A stretch of 64,000 bases of DNA from Flavobacteriaceae bacterium (GTDB lineage Bacteria; Bacteroidota; Bacteroidia; Flavobacteriales; Flavobacteriaceae). This document shows positions 1 through 7,667 of this stretch, piece by piece. A program made the position numbers and the translations under genes. A model generated the notes under the pieces. The model ran no database searches. It was not told where the DNA came from and saw only the letters and a list, made by a program, of their open reading frames with translations. Positions within the stretch are counted from its first letter, which is position 1. The number at the start of each line of letters is the position of its first letter. The stretch is from NCBI GenBank assembly GCA_024644725.1, contig JAHEHE010000001.1:25257-89256 (forward strand), given 5' to 3'.

Positions 1-2
1 AC

Positions 3-2057
3 ACTCTGACCAAAAAGGTTTACAATGCCTCCAAAGACATCGCCAACATAGGTGGAACAGCCATCACGGTCCTGGAGAATACTCCCTCAGTTCGCGTCGA
101 TGAGCAGGGAAATATTTCGATCCGGGGGAACACAGCTCTGGTTCTTGTCGATGGAAAGCCATACGGAGGGCAAAGGAGCAATGCGGATCTTTTGAGCATG
201 ATACCCTCCAACAGCATTGCCAAGGTTGAAATCATAGCACAATCTGCAAAATACGACTCAGAAGGAGGAGGCGGAATTCTGAACATCGTCCTGAAAAAAA
301 GATCCTCGGAAGGTTACAATGGCACAATCGAGGCGCATGCAGGAAATCCTGCCAATCACGGGGTATCCACGTTTATCAACTACCGCACAGACAAGGTCAA
401 TATCTTCTCAACAGCCAGCTTCAATCATCAGGTTCCAATAAAAAAGACCGAGATAGAGCAGGTGTTTTTGGACGATGACCAGAATCCGACAGGAAACTTT
501 GAGGAACTCAGAACCGACTACAAACAGCGCAACAGCTTTCTTTTCAACATCGGCAGTGATTTCTTTATCGATGATAAAAACACCGTGACCACCAGCATCA
601 TGTATACCACCAACAACAAAAACTATGACTCCGAGCTGGCCCTGGATGACTACCAGCCCGTAAATGAGTTGGTACGTTCCTCACTCCGGGATGTGGATGA
701 GAATTCAGACGAGACCTTTCTCGAGGCTTTTGTGCAGTACAGCAGAAAATTCGAAAAAGAAGGGCATCAGCTTTCCGCGGACTTGAAATACGACAACAAT
801 GTAGGTGAAAACGATACCGACATACTCAATACAGAGACCTTTCCGGGCGATGGGCTCAGCGAGCAGAAATATGTCAAAGACGAGGGGGTGGACAACTTCT
901 ATGTAAAGGTCGATTACAGTCTTCCTTTGGGCGAAGCTTCAAAATTTGAAGCCGGGCTTAAATCCAACTTTCGAATGTACAACAATGATTTCTTGTCGAG
1001 TAACTTGAATCCGAGCACACGGCGGTTCGACATCAATCCCGATTTTTCTAGTGAGATCGTCTACGACGAGAGAATAAACGCCTTTTATGTCAATTTTGCA
1101 CACGAAGTCGATCAGTTCAGTTTTTCTGTCGGACTAAGGGCTGAACTTACCCAAACCCTGATCGAGGAACAGAATGTTGAGGAGGATTTTGAAAACGACT
1201 ACAACGACCTTTTCCCTTCTGCATTGGTTACCTACAATATGAAGGATCAGAACTTTTTCTCGATCGGATATGCGCGCTTCATTGACCGCCCTACAGTTTC
1301 ACAGTTAAATCCCTTCAATTCATTTGCGGATGAACGATTCATCCTCCTGGGCAACCCTTTTCTGCAACCCTATTACACCAACTATTTCTACCTGGAGTAT
1401 TACCATCAGTTCGAAAGACTTTCATTGAATACGGCTTTGTTCTATTCGAATTCAACAGATCGAATCATGAATGTCCTCAGAAACACCGGCCTTCAAACTC
1501 CTGATGGATTTGATGTATATACCCGTCAACCCATCAACAACGGAACGCTCAATTATACAGGACTCGAATTCGAGGCGACGTACAATCCCACCGGAAAGAT
1601 CAGGCTCTACGGTATCATCAGCCCCTATTATGCAGATTTGTTCGATACCCTCGACGGTGCTTACGATTTTACAAACTGGGTATTCTATGGCAATTTCAGA
1701 TTCCTGTACCAGTTTACGAATACGTTTCGCTTCAACGTTGACTACACCTATCAATCAGCCCAAAAAACGGCAATCACCGAACTCGAAGACTTTCAATATG
1801 TGAACTTGAGTTTGAGCAAAGACTTGTTTTCGGGAAGATCCACCCTGACATTTCGAGTCAACGATGTGTTTTATACCCGGGAAGCTCGTTTCAACTCTCT
1901 GGAGGCCAACACGATCACAAATCGAAATTTCATCTACGACACCCAATATCTGCTTTCCTTTTCTTACAGATTCAACAAAGCGGGACGTCGCAATGCGCAC
2001 AATCGCTCGAAGGATCTGGATAAAAACGTATTTGAAATCGAAGATCAGATAAAATAG
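3..2057 (+). CDS. TonB-dependent outer-membrane receptor, 5'-truncated by window edge
   Basis: The reading frame is open from base 3, upstream of the ORF-track start at 192, so the gene begins outside the window. The first visible residues form the end of a plug domain (NTPSVRVD, IRGNTALVLVDGKP, IPSNSIAKVEII, GGGGILNIVLKK). The rest is a long beta-barrel rich in alternating aromatic strands that ends in 'YLLSFSYRFNK'. This matches the Bacteroidota 'outer membrane beta-barrel' TonB-dependent family, which moves large ligands across the outer membrane with TonB-ExbBD energy. The usual N-terminal carboxypeptidase-regulatory domain and signal peptide would lie upstream. No SusD partner follows, so a glycan role is not supported and the substrate is unknown. 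Confidence 0.9.
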   Translation, partial: TLTKKVYNASKDIANIGGTAITVLENTPSVRVDEQGNISIRGNTALVLVDGKPYGGQRSNADLLSMIPSNSIAKVEIIAQSAKYDSEGGGGILNIVLKKRSSEGYNGTIEAHAGNPANHGVSTFINYRTDKVNIFSTASFNHQVPIKKTEIEQVFLDDDQNPTGNFEELRTDYKQRNSFLFNIGSDFFIDDKNTVTTSIMYTTNNKNYDSELALDDYQPVNELVRSSLRDVDENSDETFLEAFVQYSRKFEKEGHQLSADLKYDNNVGENDTDILNTETFPGDGLSEQKYVKDEGVDNFYVKVDYSLPLGEASKFEAGLKSNFRMYNNDFLSSNLNPSTRRFDINPDFSSEIVYDERINAFYVNFAHEVDQFSFSVGLRAELTQTLIEEQNVEEDFENDYNDLFPSALVTYNMKDQNFFSIGYARFIDRPTVSQLNPFNSFADERFILLGNPFLQPYYTNYFYLEYYHQFERLSLNTALFYSNSTDRIMNVLRNTGLQTPDGFDVYTRQPINNGTLNYTGLEFEATYNPTGKIRLYGIISPYYADLFDTLDGAYDFTNWVFYGNFRFLYQFTNTFRFNVDYTYQSAQKTAITELEDFQYVNLSLSKDLFSGRSTLTFRVNDVFYTREARFNSLEANTITNRNFIYDTQYLLSFSYRFNKAGRRNAHNRSKDLDKNVFEIEDQIK

Positions 2058-2086
2058 GTCCGATCAGGTAAAATAGGGCATAAAAA

Positions 2087-2108
2087 AAAGCTTGTCACAA
2101 CAAGCTTT
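2087..2108. terminator. Bidirectional intrinsic terminator
   Basis: A 9-bp perfect stem (AAAGCTTGT / ACAAGCTTT, loop CACA) is preceded by an A-run and followed by a T-rich tract. It sits between the convergent receptor gene and the 55-residue ORF, so it can serve both strands. Confidence 0.75.
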
Positions 2109-2129
2109 CCTTTCTAATCCGTCAAGGAT

Positions 2130-2297
2130 TTATTTTGATTTGGCTTTCTTTTCAGCCCTTTTCAGTTTCCAATTCTCCATCAAATTTCCAAACAGCCAGT
2201 AAGGAACCACGAAGGTCAACAAGAAGATCAACATCCAGAATCCCATGGTAAAAACCGTGAGAAATACCAAAAATCCTAAAAAAACATCAATTTCCAT
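2130..2297 (-). CDS. Small membrane protein, 55 aa (hypothetical)
   Basis: This ORF is too short for the ORF track. Reading the minus strand from ATG at 2297 gives a 55-residue product. It begins MEIDVFLGFLVFLTVF, has one or two hydrophobic segments over residues 4-38, and ends in a strongly basic tail (KLKRAEKKAKSK). A purine-rich GAAGG lies just before the ATG and a TATTTTTG -7 element about 25 bases upstream. A bidirectional terminator lies downstream. The layout is that of a genuine monocistronic gene for an inner-membrane peptide with a cytoplasmic basic tail. I do not recognise the family. Confidence 0.6.
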   Translation of the reverse strand: MEIDVFLGFLVFLTVFTMGFWMLIFLLTFVVPYWLFGNLMENWKLKRAEKKAKSK

Positions 2298-2322
2298 CCT
2301 TCGTGCTGTTTAAAATTCGCCT

Positions 2323-2330
2323 CAAAAATA
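2323..2330 (-). promoter_or_regulatory. -7 promoter element of the 55-aa gene
   Basis: TATTTTTG on the minus strand matches the Bacteroidota TAnnTTTG consensus. It would give a leader of about 20 nt before the ATG at 2297. Confidence 0.5.
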
Positions 2331-2497
2331 AGACATATTTTGAGATTATCAACCATTTGAAGAAGATTTTATGATCTTGATTTATAGAATGAAAATAGCT
2401 GTTTCGGGATTCATGCAACGGTTACAATGATGTCAAATTCGGCTCTTAAAATAGACCAATTAACAGTGAAATTCAGACATTTTTTGAGGGGTTTTCG

Positions 2498-2505
2498 TAT
2501 CTTTG
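2498..2505 (+). promoter_or_regulatory. -7 promoter element of fumC
   Basis: TATCTTTG matches TAnnTTTG exactly. It overlaps the upstream ORF-track start at 2503, which therefore cannot be the translated start. Transcription should begin near 2510, upstream of the ATG at 2536. Confidence 0.6.
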
Positions 2506-2535
2506 TTTAATACGTTTACCACTAAATTTTATCAC

Positions 2536-3936
2536 ATGAAATACAGAATTGAGCACGATACCATAGGAGAGGTTAAAGTGCCTGTGGACAAGTATTGGGG
2601 AGCCCAAACCGAACGATCTAGAAACAATTTCAAAATAGGTCCTGAGGCTTCGATGCCCAGAGAGATCATAGAGGGTTTTGCCTATTTGAAAAAAGCGGCT
2701 GCATATGCCAATCATGACCTGGGCGTGCTCAGTCTGGAAAAAAGAGATGCAATCGGAGAGGTATGTGACGAGATTCTTCGCGGAGAGCTCTATGATCAGT
2801 TTCCTTTGGTGATTTGGCAAACCGGCTCCGGAACCCAGAGCAATATGAACTGTAATGAGGTGATCGCCAACAAGGCTCATTTGAACAGTGGCGGAAGCCT
2901 GGAAGGCCAGGATCGATTCATTCATCCCAATGATGACGTGAACAAGTCTCAGTCTTCAAACGACACATTCCCGACCGGAATGCACATTGCGGCATACAAA
3001 AAGATCGTCGAAGTCACCCTGCCGGGCGTACAAAAGCTACGTGACACTTTGGAGGCCAAGTCGAAAGCCTTCACAGATGTTGTGAAAATCGGGCGAACCC
3101 ACCTGATGGATGCCACCCCTCTTACCCTGGGGCAGGAATTTTCAGGTTATGTCTCGCAACTGGATCACGGAATGAAGGCACTCACCAATACCCTGGATCA
3201 CCTGTCTGAACTTGCCCTGGGAGGCACCGCAGTGGGTACCGGAATCAATACCCCGGAAGGCTATGACACCCTGGTTGCGCAGTACATTGCGGATTTCACC
3301 GGTCTACCATTTGTTACTGCAAAAAACAAATTTGAGGCCCTTGCGGCTCACGATGCCATCGTGGAGACCCACGGTGCGCTCAAACAGCTGGCGGTTTCTC
3401 TGATGAAAATTGCGAATGACATTCGTCTTCTGGCTTCCGGACCTAGAAGTGGTATCGGAGAGATCATTATCCCGGCAAACGAACCGGGCTCATCGATTAT
3501 GCCGGGTAAGGTCAACCCGACCCAGGCGGAAGCAATGACCATGGTTTGCGCCCAGGTAATAGGAAATGACGTTGCCGTCACCGTTGGTGGACTCAACGGG
3601 CACTATGAGTTGAATGTATTCAAGCCGGTGATGGCTTCCAATACGCTTCAAAGCGCACAACTACTGGGTGATGCATGCGTATCATTCAATGACAATTGTG
3701 CGATCGGAATCGAACCCAACCTGGACAGAATCAAGTATCTGGTGGACAATTCCCTTATGCTCGTAACGGCTCTCAATACCAAGATCGGTTATGAGAATGC
3801 GGCTAAAATAGCCAAGACTGCGCACAAGAATGGAACAACCTTGAAGGAAGAGGCCGTCAACCTGGGATTGCTCACGGCTGAGGAATTCGACGAATGGGTA
3901 AAACCGGAAGACATGGTTGGAAGCTTAAAAGTCTGA
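2536..3936 (+). CDS. fumC: Fumarate hydratase class II
   Basis: FumC interconverts fumarate and malate in the TCA cycle as a cytoplasmic homotetramer without Fe-S cofactor. The protein is 466 residues, normal for class II. The fumarase/aspartase signature [11 protein letters not shown] lies near residues 317-327, and the active-site segments [22 protein letters not shown] and [10 protein letters not shown] are intact. I chose ATG 2536 over the track start at 2503 because a TATCTTTG promoter element overlaps 2503 and because [16 protein letters not shown] is the normal family N terminus. guaD starts one base after the stop, which suggests cotranscription. Confidence 0.96.
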   Translation: MKYRIEHDTIGEVKVPVDKYWGAQTERSRNNFKIGPEASMPREIIEGFAYLKKAAAYANHDLGVLSLEKRDAIGEVCDEILRGELYDQFPLVIWQTGSGTQSNMNCNEVIANKAHLNSGGSLEGQDRFIHPNDDVNKSQSSNDTFPTGMHIAAYKKIVEVTLPGVQKLRDTLEAKSKAFTDVVKIGRTHLMDATPLTLGQEFSGYVSQLDHGMKALTNTLDHLSELALGGTAVGTGINTPEGYDTLVAQYIADFTGLPFVTAKNKFEALAAHDAIVETHGALKQLAVSLMKIANDIRLLASGPRSGIGEIIIPANEPGSSIMPGKVNPTQAEAMTMVCAQVIGNDVAVTVGGLNGHYELNVFKPVMASNTLQSAQLLGDACVSFNDNCAIGIEPNLDRIKYLVDNSLMLVTALNTKIGYENAAKIAKTAHKNGTTLKEEAVNLGLLTAEEFDEWVKPEDMVGSLKV

Positions 3937-3937
3937 C

Positions 3938-4483
3938 ATGTGCAACAGCTTCAATAAAAAGTTCCTCGACGAGGCTGCAAAGCACTGGAGCGGTTCTGAA
4001 GATCAGAGTGATGGACGCGCGAATGGTTTCATGAAAGAAGCAATCCAACTCGCCCTGAGAGGTCTGGACAACAATGACGGTGGCCCTTTCGGATGCGTAA
4101 TCGTCAAAGATGGCAAGATCATAGGGAGAGGCAACAACCGGGTCACCTCGGAGCACGATCCAACGGCGCATGCTGAGATTCTGGCCATACGTGAAGCCTG
4201 TGCTCATCTGGGCAGTCATCAACTCGAAGGATGCGTCATTTATACGAGTTGCGAGCCCTGCCCCATGTGTCTTGGAGCCATATACTGGGCCAGGCCCGAT
4301 CAGGTTTTCTATGCAGGAACCCGGGAGGACGCAGCCAAAAGTGGTTTCGACGATGCGTTCATTTACGAGCAGATCGGGCTCCCTCCCGAGGGAAGGAGCA
4401 TTGAATTCCTGCAGATGGACAGAAAGGAGGCACAATTGGCCTTCAAACGTTGGGATGAAAAAGAAGACAAAACAGAATATTAA
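3938..4483 (+). CDS. guaD: Guanine deaminase-like nucleoside/base deaminase
   Basis: This is a cytidine-deaminase-fold zinc enzyme. The zinc/catalytic motifs are HAE (about H78, E80) and PCPMC (about C108, C111). Segments GPFGCVIVKDG, YTSCEPCPMCLGAIYWARP and SGFDDAFIYEQI resemble the GuaD-type guanine deaminases (guanine to xanthine) more than tRNA adenosine deaminase TadA. The gene begins one base after the fumC stop. The first 31 residues precede the usual family start; MKEAIQLALRG at base 4031 is an equally plausible start, so the N terminus is uncertain. A role on other bases cannot be excluded. Confidence 0.82.
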   Translation: MCNSFNKKFLDEAAKHWSGSEDQSDGRANGFMKEAIQLALRGLDNNDGGPFGCVIVKDGKIIGRGNNRVTSEHDPTAHAEILAIREACAHLGSHQLEGCVIYTSCEPCPMCLGAIYWARPDQVFYAGTREDAAKSGFDDAFIYEQIGLPPEGRSIEFLQMDRKEAQLAFKRWDEKEDKTEY

Positions 4484-4497
4484 TTAAATTCTTGATT

Positions 4498-4908
4498 ATG
4501 AAAAATGTAGGTGTTTGGATAGACCAGAAAGAAGCAAATATCATTACCCTGGTGAATGAGGAGGCAATCAAGACCAAGACCATTTATTCGGATGTGGAGA
4601 CACGTGTTCGCATTGAAGGTGAAAAGAAGCAGTTTGGAAGATTCGGCGATCAGTATCTCGTGGATGAGAAAGGAAAGAAAAATCGTGTTGAGGAATACAC
4701 GACACGGTATCTCAACAGGGTGATCAATGAACTCAAAAGTGCCGACCAGATCATGTTATTCGGACCGGCCCAGACGAAAAAAAGATTGGAAAAAATGATG
4801 TTTGAGGATCAAAACCTGGTTCAGAAACTTAAGGAAACCAAGGTCTCGGACAACATGACCGACAATCAGAAGATTGCCTACGTAAAGAGTTATTTCAAAG
4901 AGAATTGA
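4498..4908 (+). CDS. eRF1/RNase H-like small protein ('translational machinery protein' type)
   Basis: This 136-residue cytoplasmic protein opens with the strand-like motif VGVWIDQKEANIITL. It carries a central MLFGPAQTKKRLEKM and ends DNQKIAYVKSYF. That order (xVWID-x-[KR]EA at the start, GPAQ-K in the middle, a phenylalanine-ended helix) is what I recall from small bacterial proteins related to archaeal release-factor eRF1 domains; the exact role of these is not established. Start: ATG 4498 rather than the TTG at 4492. It is 14 bases downstream of guaD and convergent with a tiny gene whose stop lies directly beside its own. Confidence 0.55.
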   Translation: MKNVGVWIDQKEANIITLVNEEAIKTKTIYSDVETRVRIEGEKKQFGRFGDQYLVDEKGKKNRVEEYTTRYLNRVINELKSADQIMLFGPAQTKKRLEKMMFEDQNLVQKLKETKVSDNMTDNQKIAYVKSYFKEN

Positions 4909-5064
4909 TCAGACGCGACCCCGACTCATATTGCGGATACGATTGTAATACTCCTCGTATTCCCGCTCAGCTTTTTTGTGTTCCTTCGTCTCGAAGAGAG
5001 CCTTTCCTACCTTGCCTGCCTTCTTAAGGGATTCCGGAACAGACTTTTCTTTATCAACGCTCAT
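4909..5064 (-). CDS. Small basic, charged protein, 51 aa (hypothetical)
   Basis: This ORF is below the track threshold. The minus strand from ATG 5064 reads MSVDKEKSVPESLKKAGK and continues as a highly charged helix (KALFETKEHKKAEREYEEYYNRIRN) ending RGRV. An AGGAAA purine run lies 10 bases before the ATG. Its TGA at 4909-4911 directly abuts the stop of the plus-strand eRF1-like gene. There is no signal peptide or membrane segment. The composition suggests a soluble, possibly RNA- or ribosome-binding helix, but that is inference only. Confidence 0.5.
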   Translation of the reverse strand: MSVDKEKSVPESLKKAGKVGKALFETKEHKKAEREYEEYYNRIRNMSRGRV

Positions 5065-5136
5065 TTTTTAGCAATTTCCTATATAAACGCAAGAAACTGC
5101 TCCTTTATTATACTGGTTTATTTTACTGAACCTTAA

Positions 5137-7020
5137 TTAGTTCCAATTTGAATGATGAGATTCCCCTTCGGGATCATCCGTTCTCTGATAGGTATGGGCC
5201 CCGAAGAAGTCGCGCTGGGCCTGGATCAGATTTGCAGGTAAATTTCTAGTCGTTGAATCGATCCAAAACTGGTAAGCGCTCGAAAAACAGGGTAAACTTA
5301 CACGCCTGTTTAAACCCTCTCGCAGTAGCTCGACAACCGAAACTTCCCCTTTTGCCAATGCTTCTCGTATAGTTTGGATCATAAAGAGATCGTCATTTTT
5401 CGCAAAGTACGCCTTCAGTTCATTCATGAGCTCGGATTTGATGATGCATCCATTGGACCATATCCTTGCTATCGATTGAAAATCCAGATCCCAATTAAAC
5501 TCAGAGGAGGCCTGTGCCATCAGTTGAAAACCTTGTTGGTGATTCACAAGGCGTGCAAATTCATAGGCGTTTTTCAGAATCTCCACGTCAAGAGTGGCCC
5601 TTTTCACTTCCGTCTCGGAAAGCGTCGAGGCCAGATACTCCCTTCTCTCCTTAAAAGAAGAAATATACCGTGCAAAGACCGCCTCGGTCATCATCCCATT
5701 GGGCACGCCAAGATCGAGAGCCACCTTGCTCGACCAGGAGCCCGTGCCCTTGTTGCCCGCACGGTCAAGAACCCGATCCAACAAGTAGTGATCTCCTTCT
5801 TTCTTTTTTAAAATCTTCACAGTAATGCCCAGCAGATAGCTCGACAGGCCGCCTTCGTTCCAGGCTTCAAAAATCCGTGCGATCTCCTCGTTGCTCTTTT
5901 CTAGTCGCAGCAGGGCATACAATTCGGCCAAAAGCTGCATTTCCACATATTCAATGCCATTGTGCACCATTTTTATGAAGTGTCCTGAACCATCCGGACC
6001 TACATACGAGCAGCACGAATTCCCGGAAGCATCCCGGGCCGCTATCGCCTCAAGGACAGGCGCTACCTTCATATAGTCTTCCTTGTTGCCGCCAGGCATG
6101 ATGGACGGTCCCTTTCTGGCTCCTTCTTCTCCCCCGGAAACCCCGGCACCAATAAAACCAATACCATGGGCTCCAACATATTCAGATCTTCTCTGTGTAT
6201 CAATAAAGTGCGAGTTCCCCCCGTCAATAATCACATCCCCTTCCGAAAGCAGAGGCAGCAATTGCTCCATCACGATGTCAACAACCTTACCGGCTTTGAT
6301 CATGAGCAAAATTTGCCTGGGCCGGGCAATGGATTCCACGAAATCACTGAGATCCGTAAAACCGTGAAGATTGGAATACCTAACATTTTCACGAAGAAAG
6401 TCGCTTACAACTTCTTTTTCCTCTCTCTCTGCCCTGTTAAAGACCGATAGCTCGTAACCCTTATCGGCAATGTTGAGACTCAAGCTGGCACCCATGACGC
6501 CCAGCCCGTAAACTCCAAAAACACTCTTATTATCCATTTTGATTCTTGAGATGATTTGTTCGGTTATTTGTTTTGGGGACTTTTCGATATCGATCACCAG
6601 GCCATAAGCGGGCTCCTCCAGGTCATCAAACTGGGACCTGAGCAATCTCGAACCCATGTAGTGCCCTGATCTTTCATTCAGACGGTTTTCGATCAATTCA
6701 TAACTGCCCTTGAGAAATATCCAATGTGGATTTCTGACCCGGGACGACAGCTTTTGCCTGTACTTCTCCTTCAAAGCCGAGCAAGCAAGAACGGCTCCAC
6801 CCGCTTTTTGCCATTTCGCCAAGCTGAGAGACAGGACCTCCAACCAACCCTTGCGATCATTGTCGTCCAGAGCTATTCCCCGGGACATCTTTTCTACGTT
6901 CTCCGTGGGGTGAAAATCATCGGCGTCATAAAAAGCAATCCCCAGGTGATCAGCGAGCTGTTTTCCAATGGTCGATTTTCCGCATCCACTCACGCCAAAA
7001 ACCACGAAAATATCATTCAT
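5137..7020 (-). CDS. Bifunctional gluconokinase / 6-phosphogluconate dehydrogenase fusion
   Basis: One uninterrupted 627-residue frame joins two full enzymes. Residues 1-160 are a GntK-type gluconokinase: P-loop GVSGCGKST (9-17), YDADDFHP, ACSALKEKYR and the RSGHYMGSRLLRSQ lid. Residues 163-627 are a decarboxylating 6-phosphogluconate dehydrogenase: GLGVMG nucleotide site (172-177), IDGGNSHF, GVSGGEEGARKGPSIMPGG, the signature GNKGTGSW and the C-terminal RDFFGAHTY. Together they would convert gluconate to 6-phosphogluconate and then ribulose 5-phosphate plus CO2 and NAD(P)H. It is the last gene of the operon with the flavoprotein dehydrogenase and small subunit. An internal ATG (M162) at the domain junction could allow separate 6PGDH synthesis. 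Confidence 0.93.
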   Translation of the reverse strand: MNDIFVVFGVSGCGKSTIGKQLADHLGIAFYDADDFHPTENVEKMSRGIALDDNDRKGWLEVLSLSLAKWQKAGGAVLACSALKEKYRQKLSSRVRNPHWIFLKGSYELIENRLNERSGHYMGSRLLRSQFDDLEEPAYGLVIDIEKSPKQITEQIISRIKMDNKSVFGVYGLGVMGASLSLNIADKGYELSVFNRAEREEKEVVSDFLRENVRYSNLHGFTDLSDFVESIARPRQILLMIKAGKVVDIVMEQLLPLLSEGDVIIDGGNSHFIDTQRRSEYVGAHGIGFIGAGVSGGEEGARKGPSIMPGGNKEDYMKVAPVLEAIAARDASGNSCCSYVGPDGSGHFIKMVHNGIEYVEMQLLAELYALLRLEKSNEEIARIFEAWNEGGLSSYLLGITVKILKKKEGDHYLLDRVLDRAGNKGTGSWSSKVALDLGVPNGMMTEAVFARYISSFKERREYLASTLSETEVKRATLDVEILKNAYEFARLVNHQQGFQLMAQASSEFNWDLDFQSIARIWSNGCIIKSELMNELKAYFAKNDDLFMIQTIREALAKGEVSVVELLREGLNRRVSLPCFSSAYQFWIDSTTRNLPANLIQAQRDFFGAHTYQRTDDPEGESHHSNWN

Positions 7021-7040
7021 ATTCGAGACTTGTTATCATG

Positions 7041-7667
7041 TCAGCCGATCGTCCAGGCGTTGCCCACGTCACTCAACGGAATACAAGGTTTATAGCCTCC
7101 TGGTATCGGATCGAAAACCAGAAAGTCCTTTCCAATTCTTTCGGATGTAAAATATCCCAGTAGTGCAAATTCCCGCACCGTGAACAAAAATTTGTAGAGT
7201 GCAAAACTGTCTTTTTCTTCGTCTGTGATCTCTTCGGCTCCTTTTTGCTGTTTGTGCAGAATGGCCTTCTTTTCTGCTTCCGGAAGATCGAAATAGGTTT
7301 TAAAGACATCCAAAACCTCCTGTCGGGTCGCACCGTTTGCTTCTCCTCCGGCATGGCTCGCAACACCTTCGGCGAAAAATGCCCCGCCACGCAAGACCCA
7401 CTCCTGATCCTTCTTTACGAGGATGTCGGCACACATTTTGTCTACAAACTGGGGCAGGTTCAGCTCCACTCCGCCTGGAAGGTCTGAGCTGGGTAAAATA
7501 ATGTCGACAAGATGGTTAACCATCGGCTTGAGTTCGTCACTTAGAAAATCAGCTGTCCAGGACGGCTCCGGTTTTGAACAGGACTCAAGAATTCCAAGGA
7601 CTGCAGGTGCACTCACCACATATCCGATTCCAAGCGACAAGTTTTTTATGGCTTCTCTCCTCTTCAT
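7041..7667 (-). CDS. Gluconate 2-dehydrogenase subunit 3-like protein
   Basis: This is the small subunit of an FAD-dependent sugar/polyol dehydrogenase complex. The 208-residue product starts MKRREAIKNLSLGIGYVVSAP, a twin-arginine-like leader, with ESCSKP giving a possible lipobox cysteine. In this family the small subunit helps export and anchor the GMC subunit in the periplasm. The ORF-track start (7763) is too far upstream; ATG 7667 overlaps the stop of the GMC gene as ATGA, which indicates translational coupling. The gluconokinase-6PGDH fusion follows 20 bases later. Confidence 0.8.
   Translation of the reverse strand: MKRREAIKNLSLGIGYVVSAPAVLGILESCSKPEPSWTADFLSDELKPMVNHLVDIILPSSDLPGGVELNLPQFVDKMCADILVKKDQEWVLRGGAFFAEGVASHAGGEANGATRQEVLDVFKTYFDLPEAEKKAILHKQQKGAEEITDEEKDSFALYKFLFTVREFALLGYFTSERIGKDFLVFDPIPGGYKPCIPLSDVGNAWTIG

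Noticed and set aside
3872-4435. 187-aa minus-strand ORF
   Set aside because: It covers guaD in antisense, and guaD has both zinc motifs.
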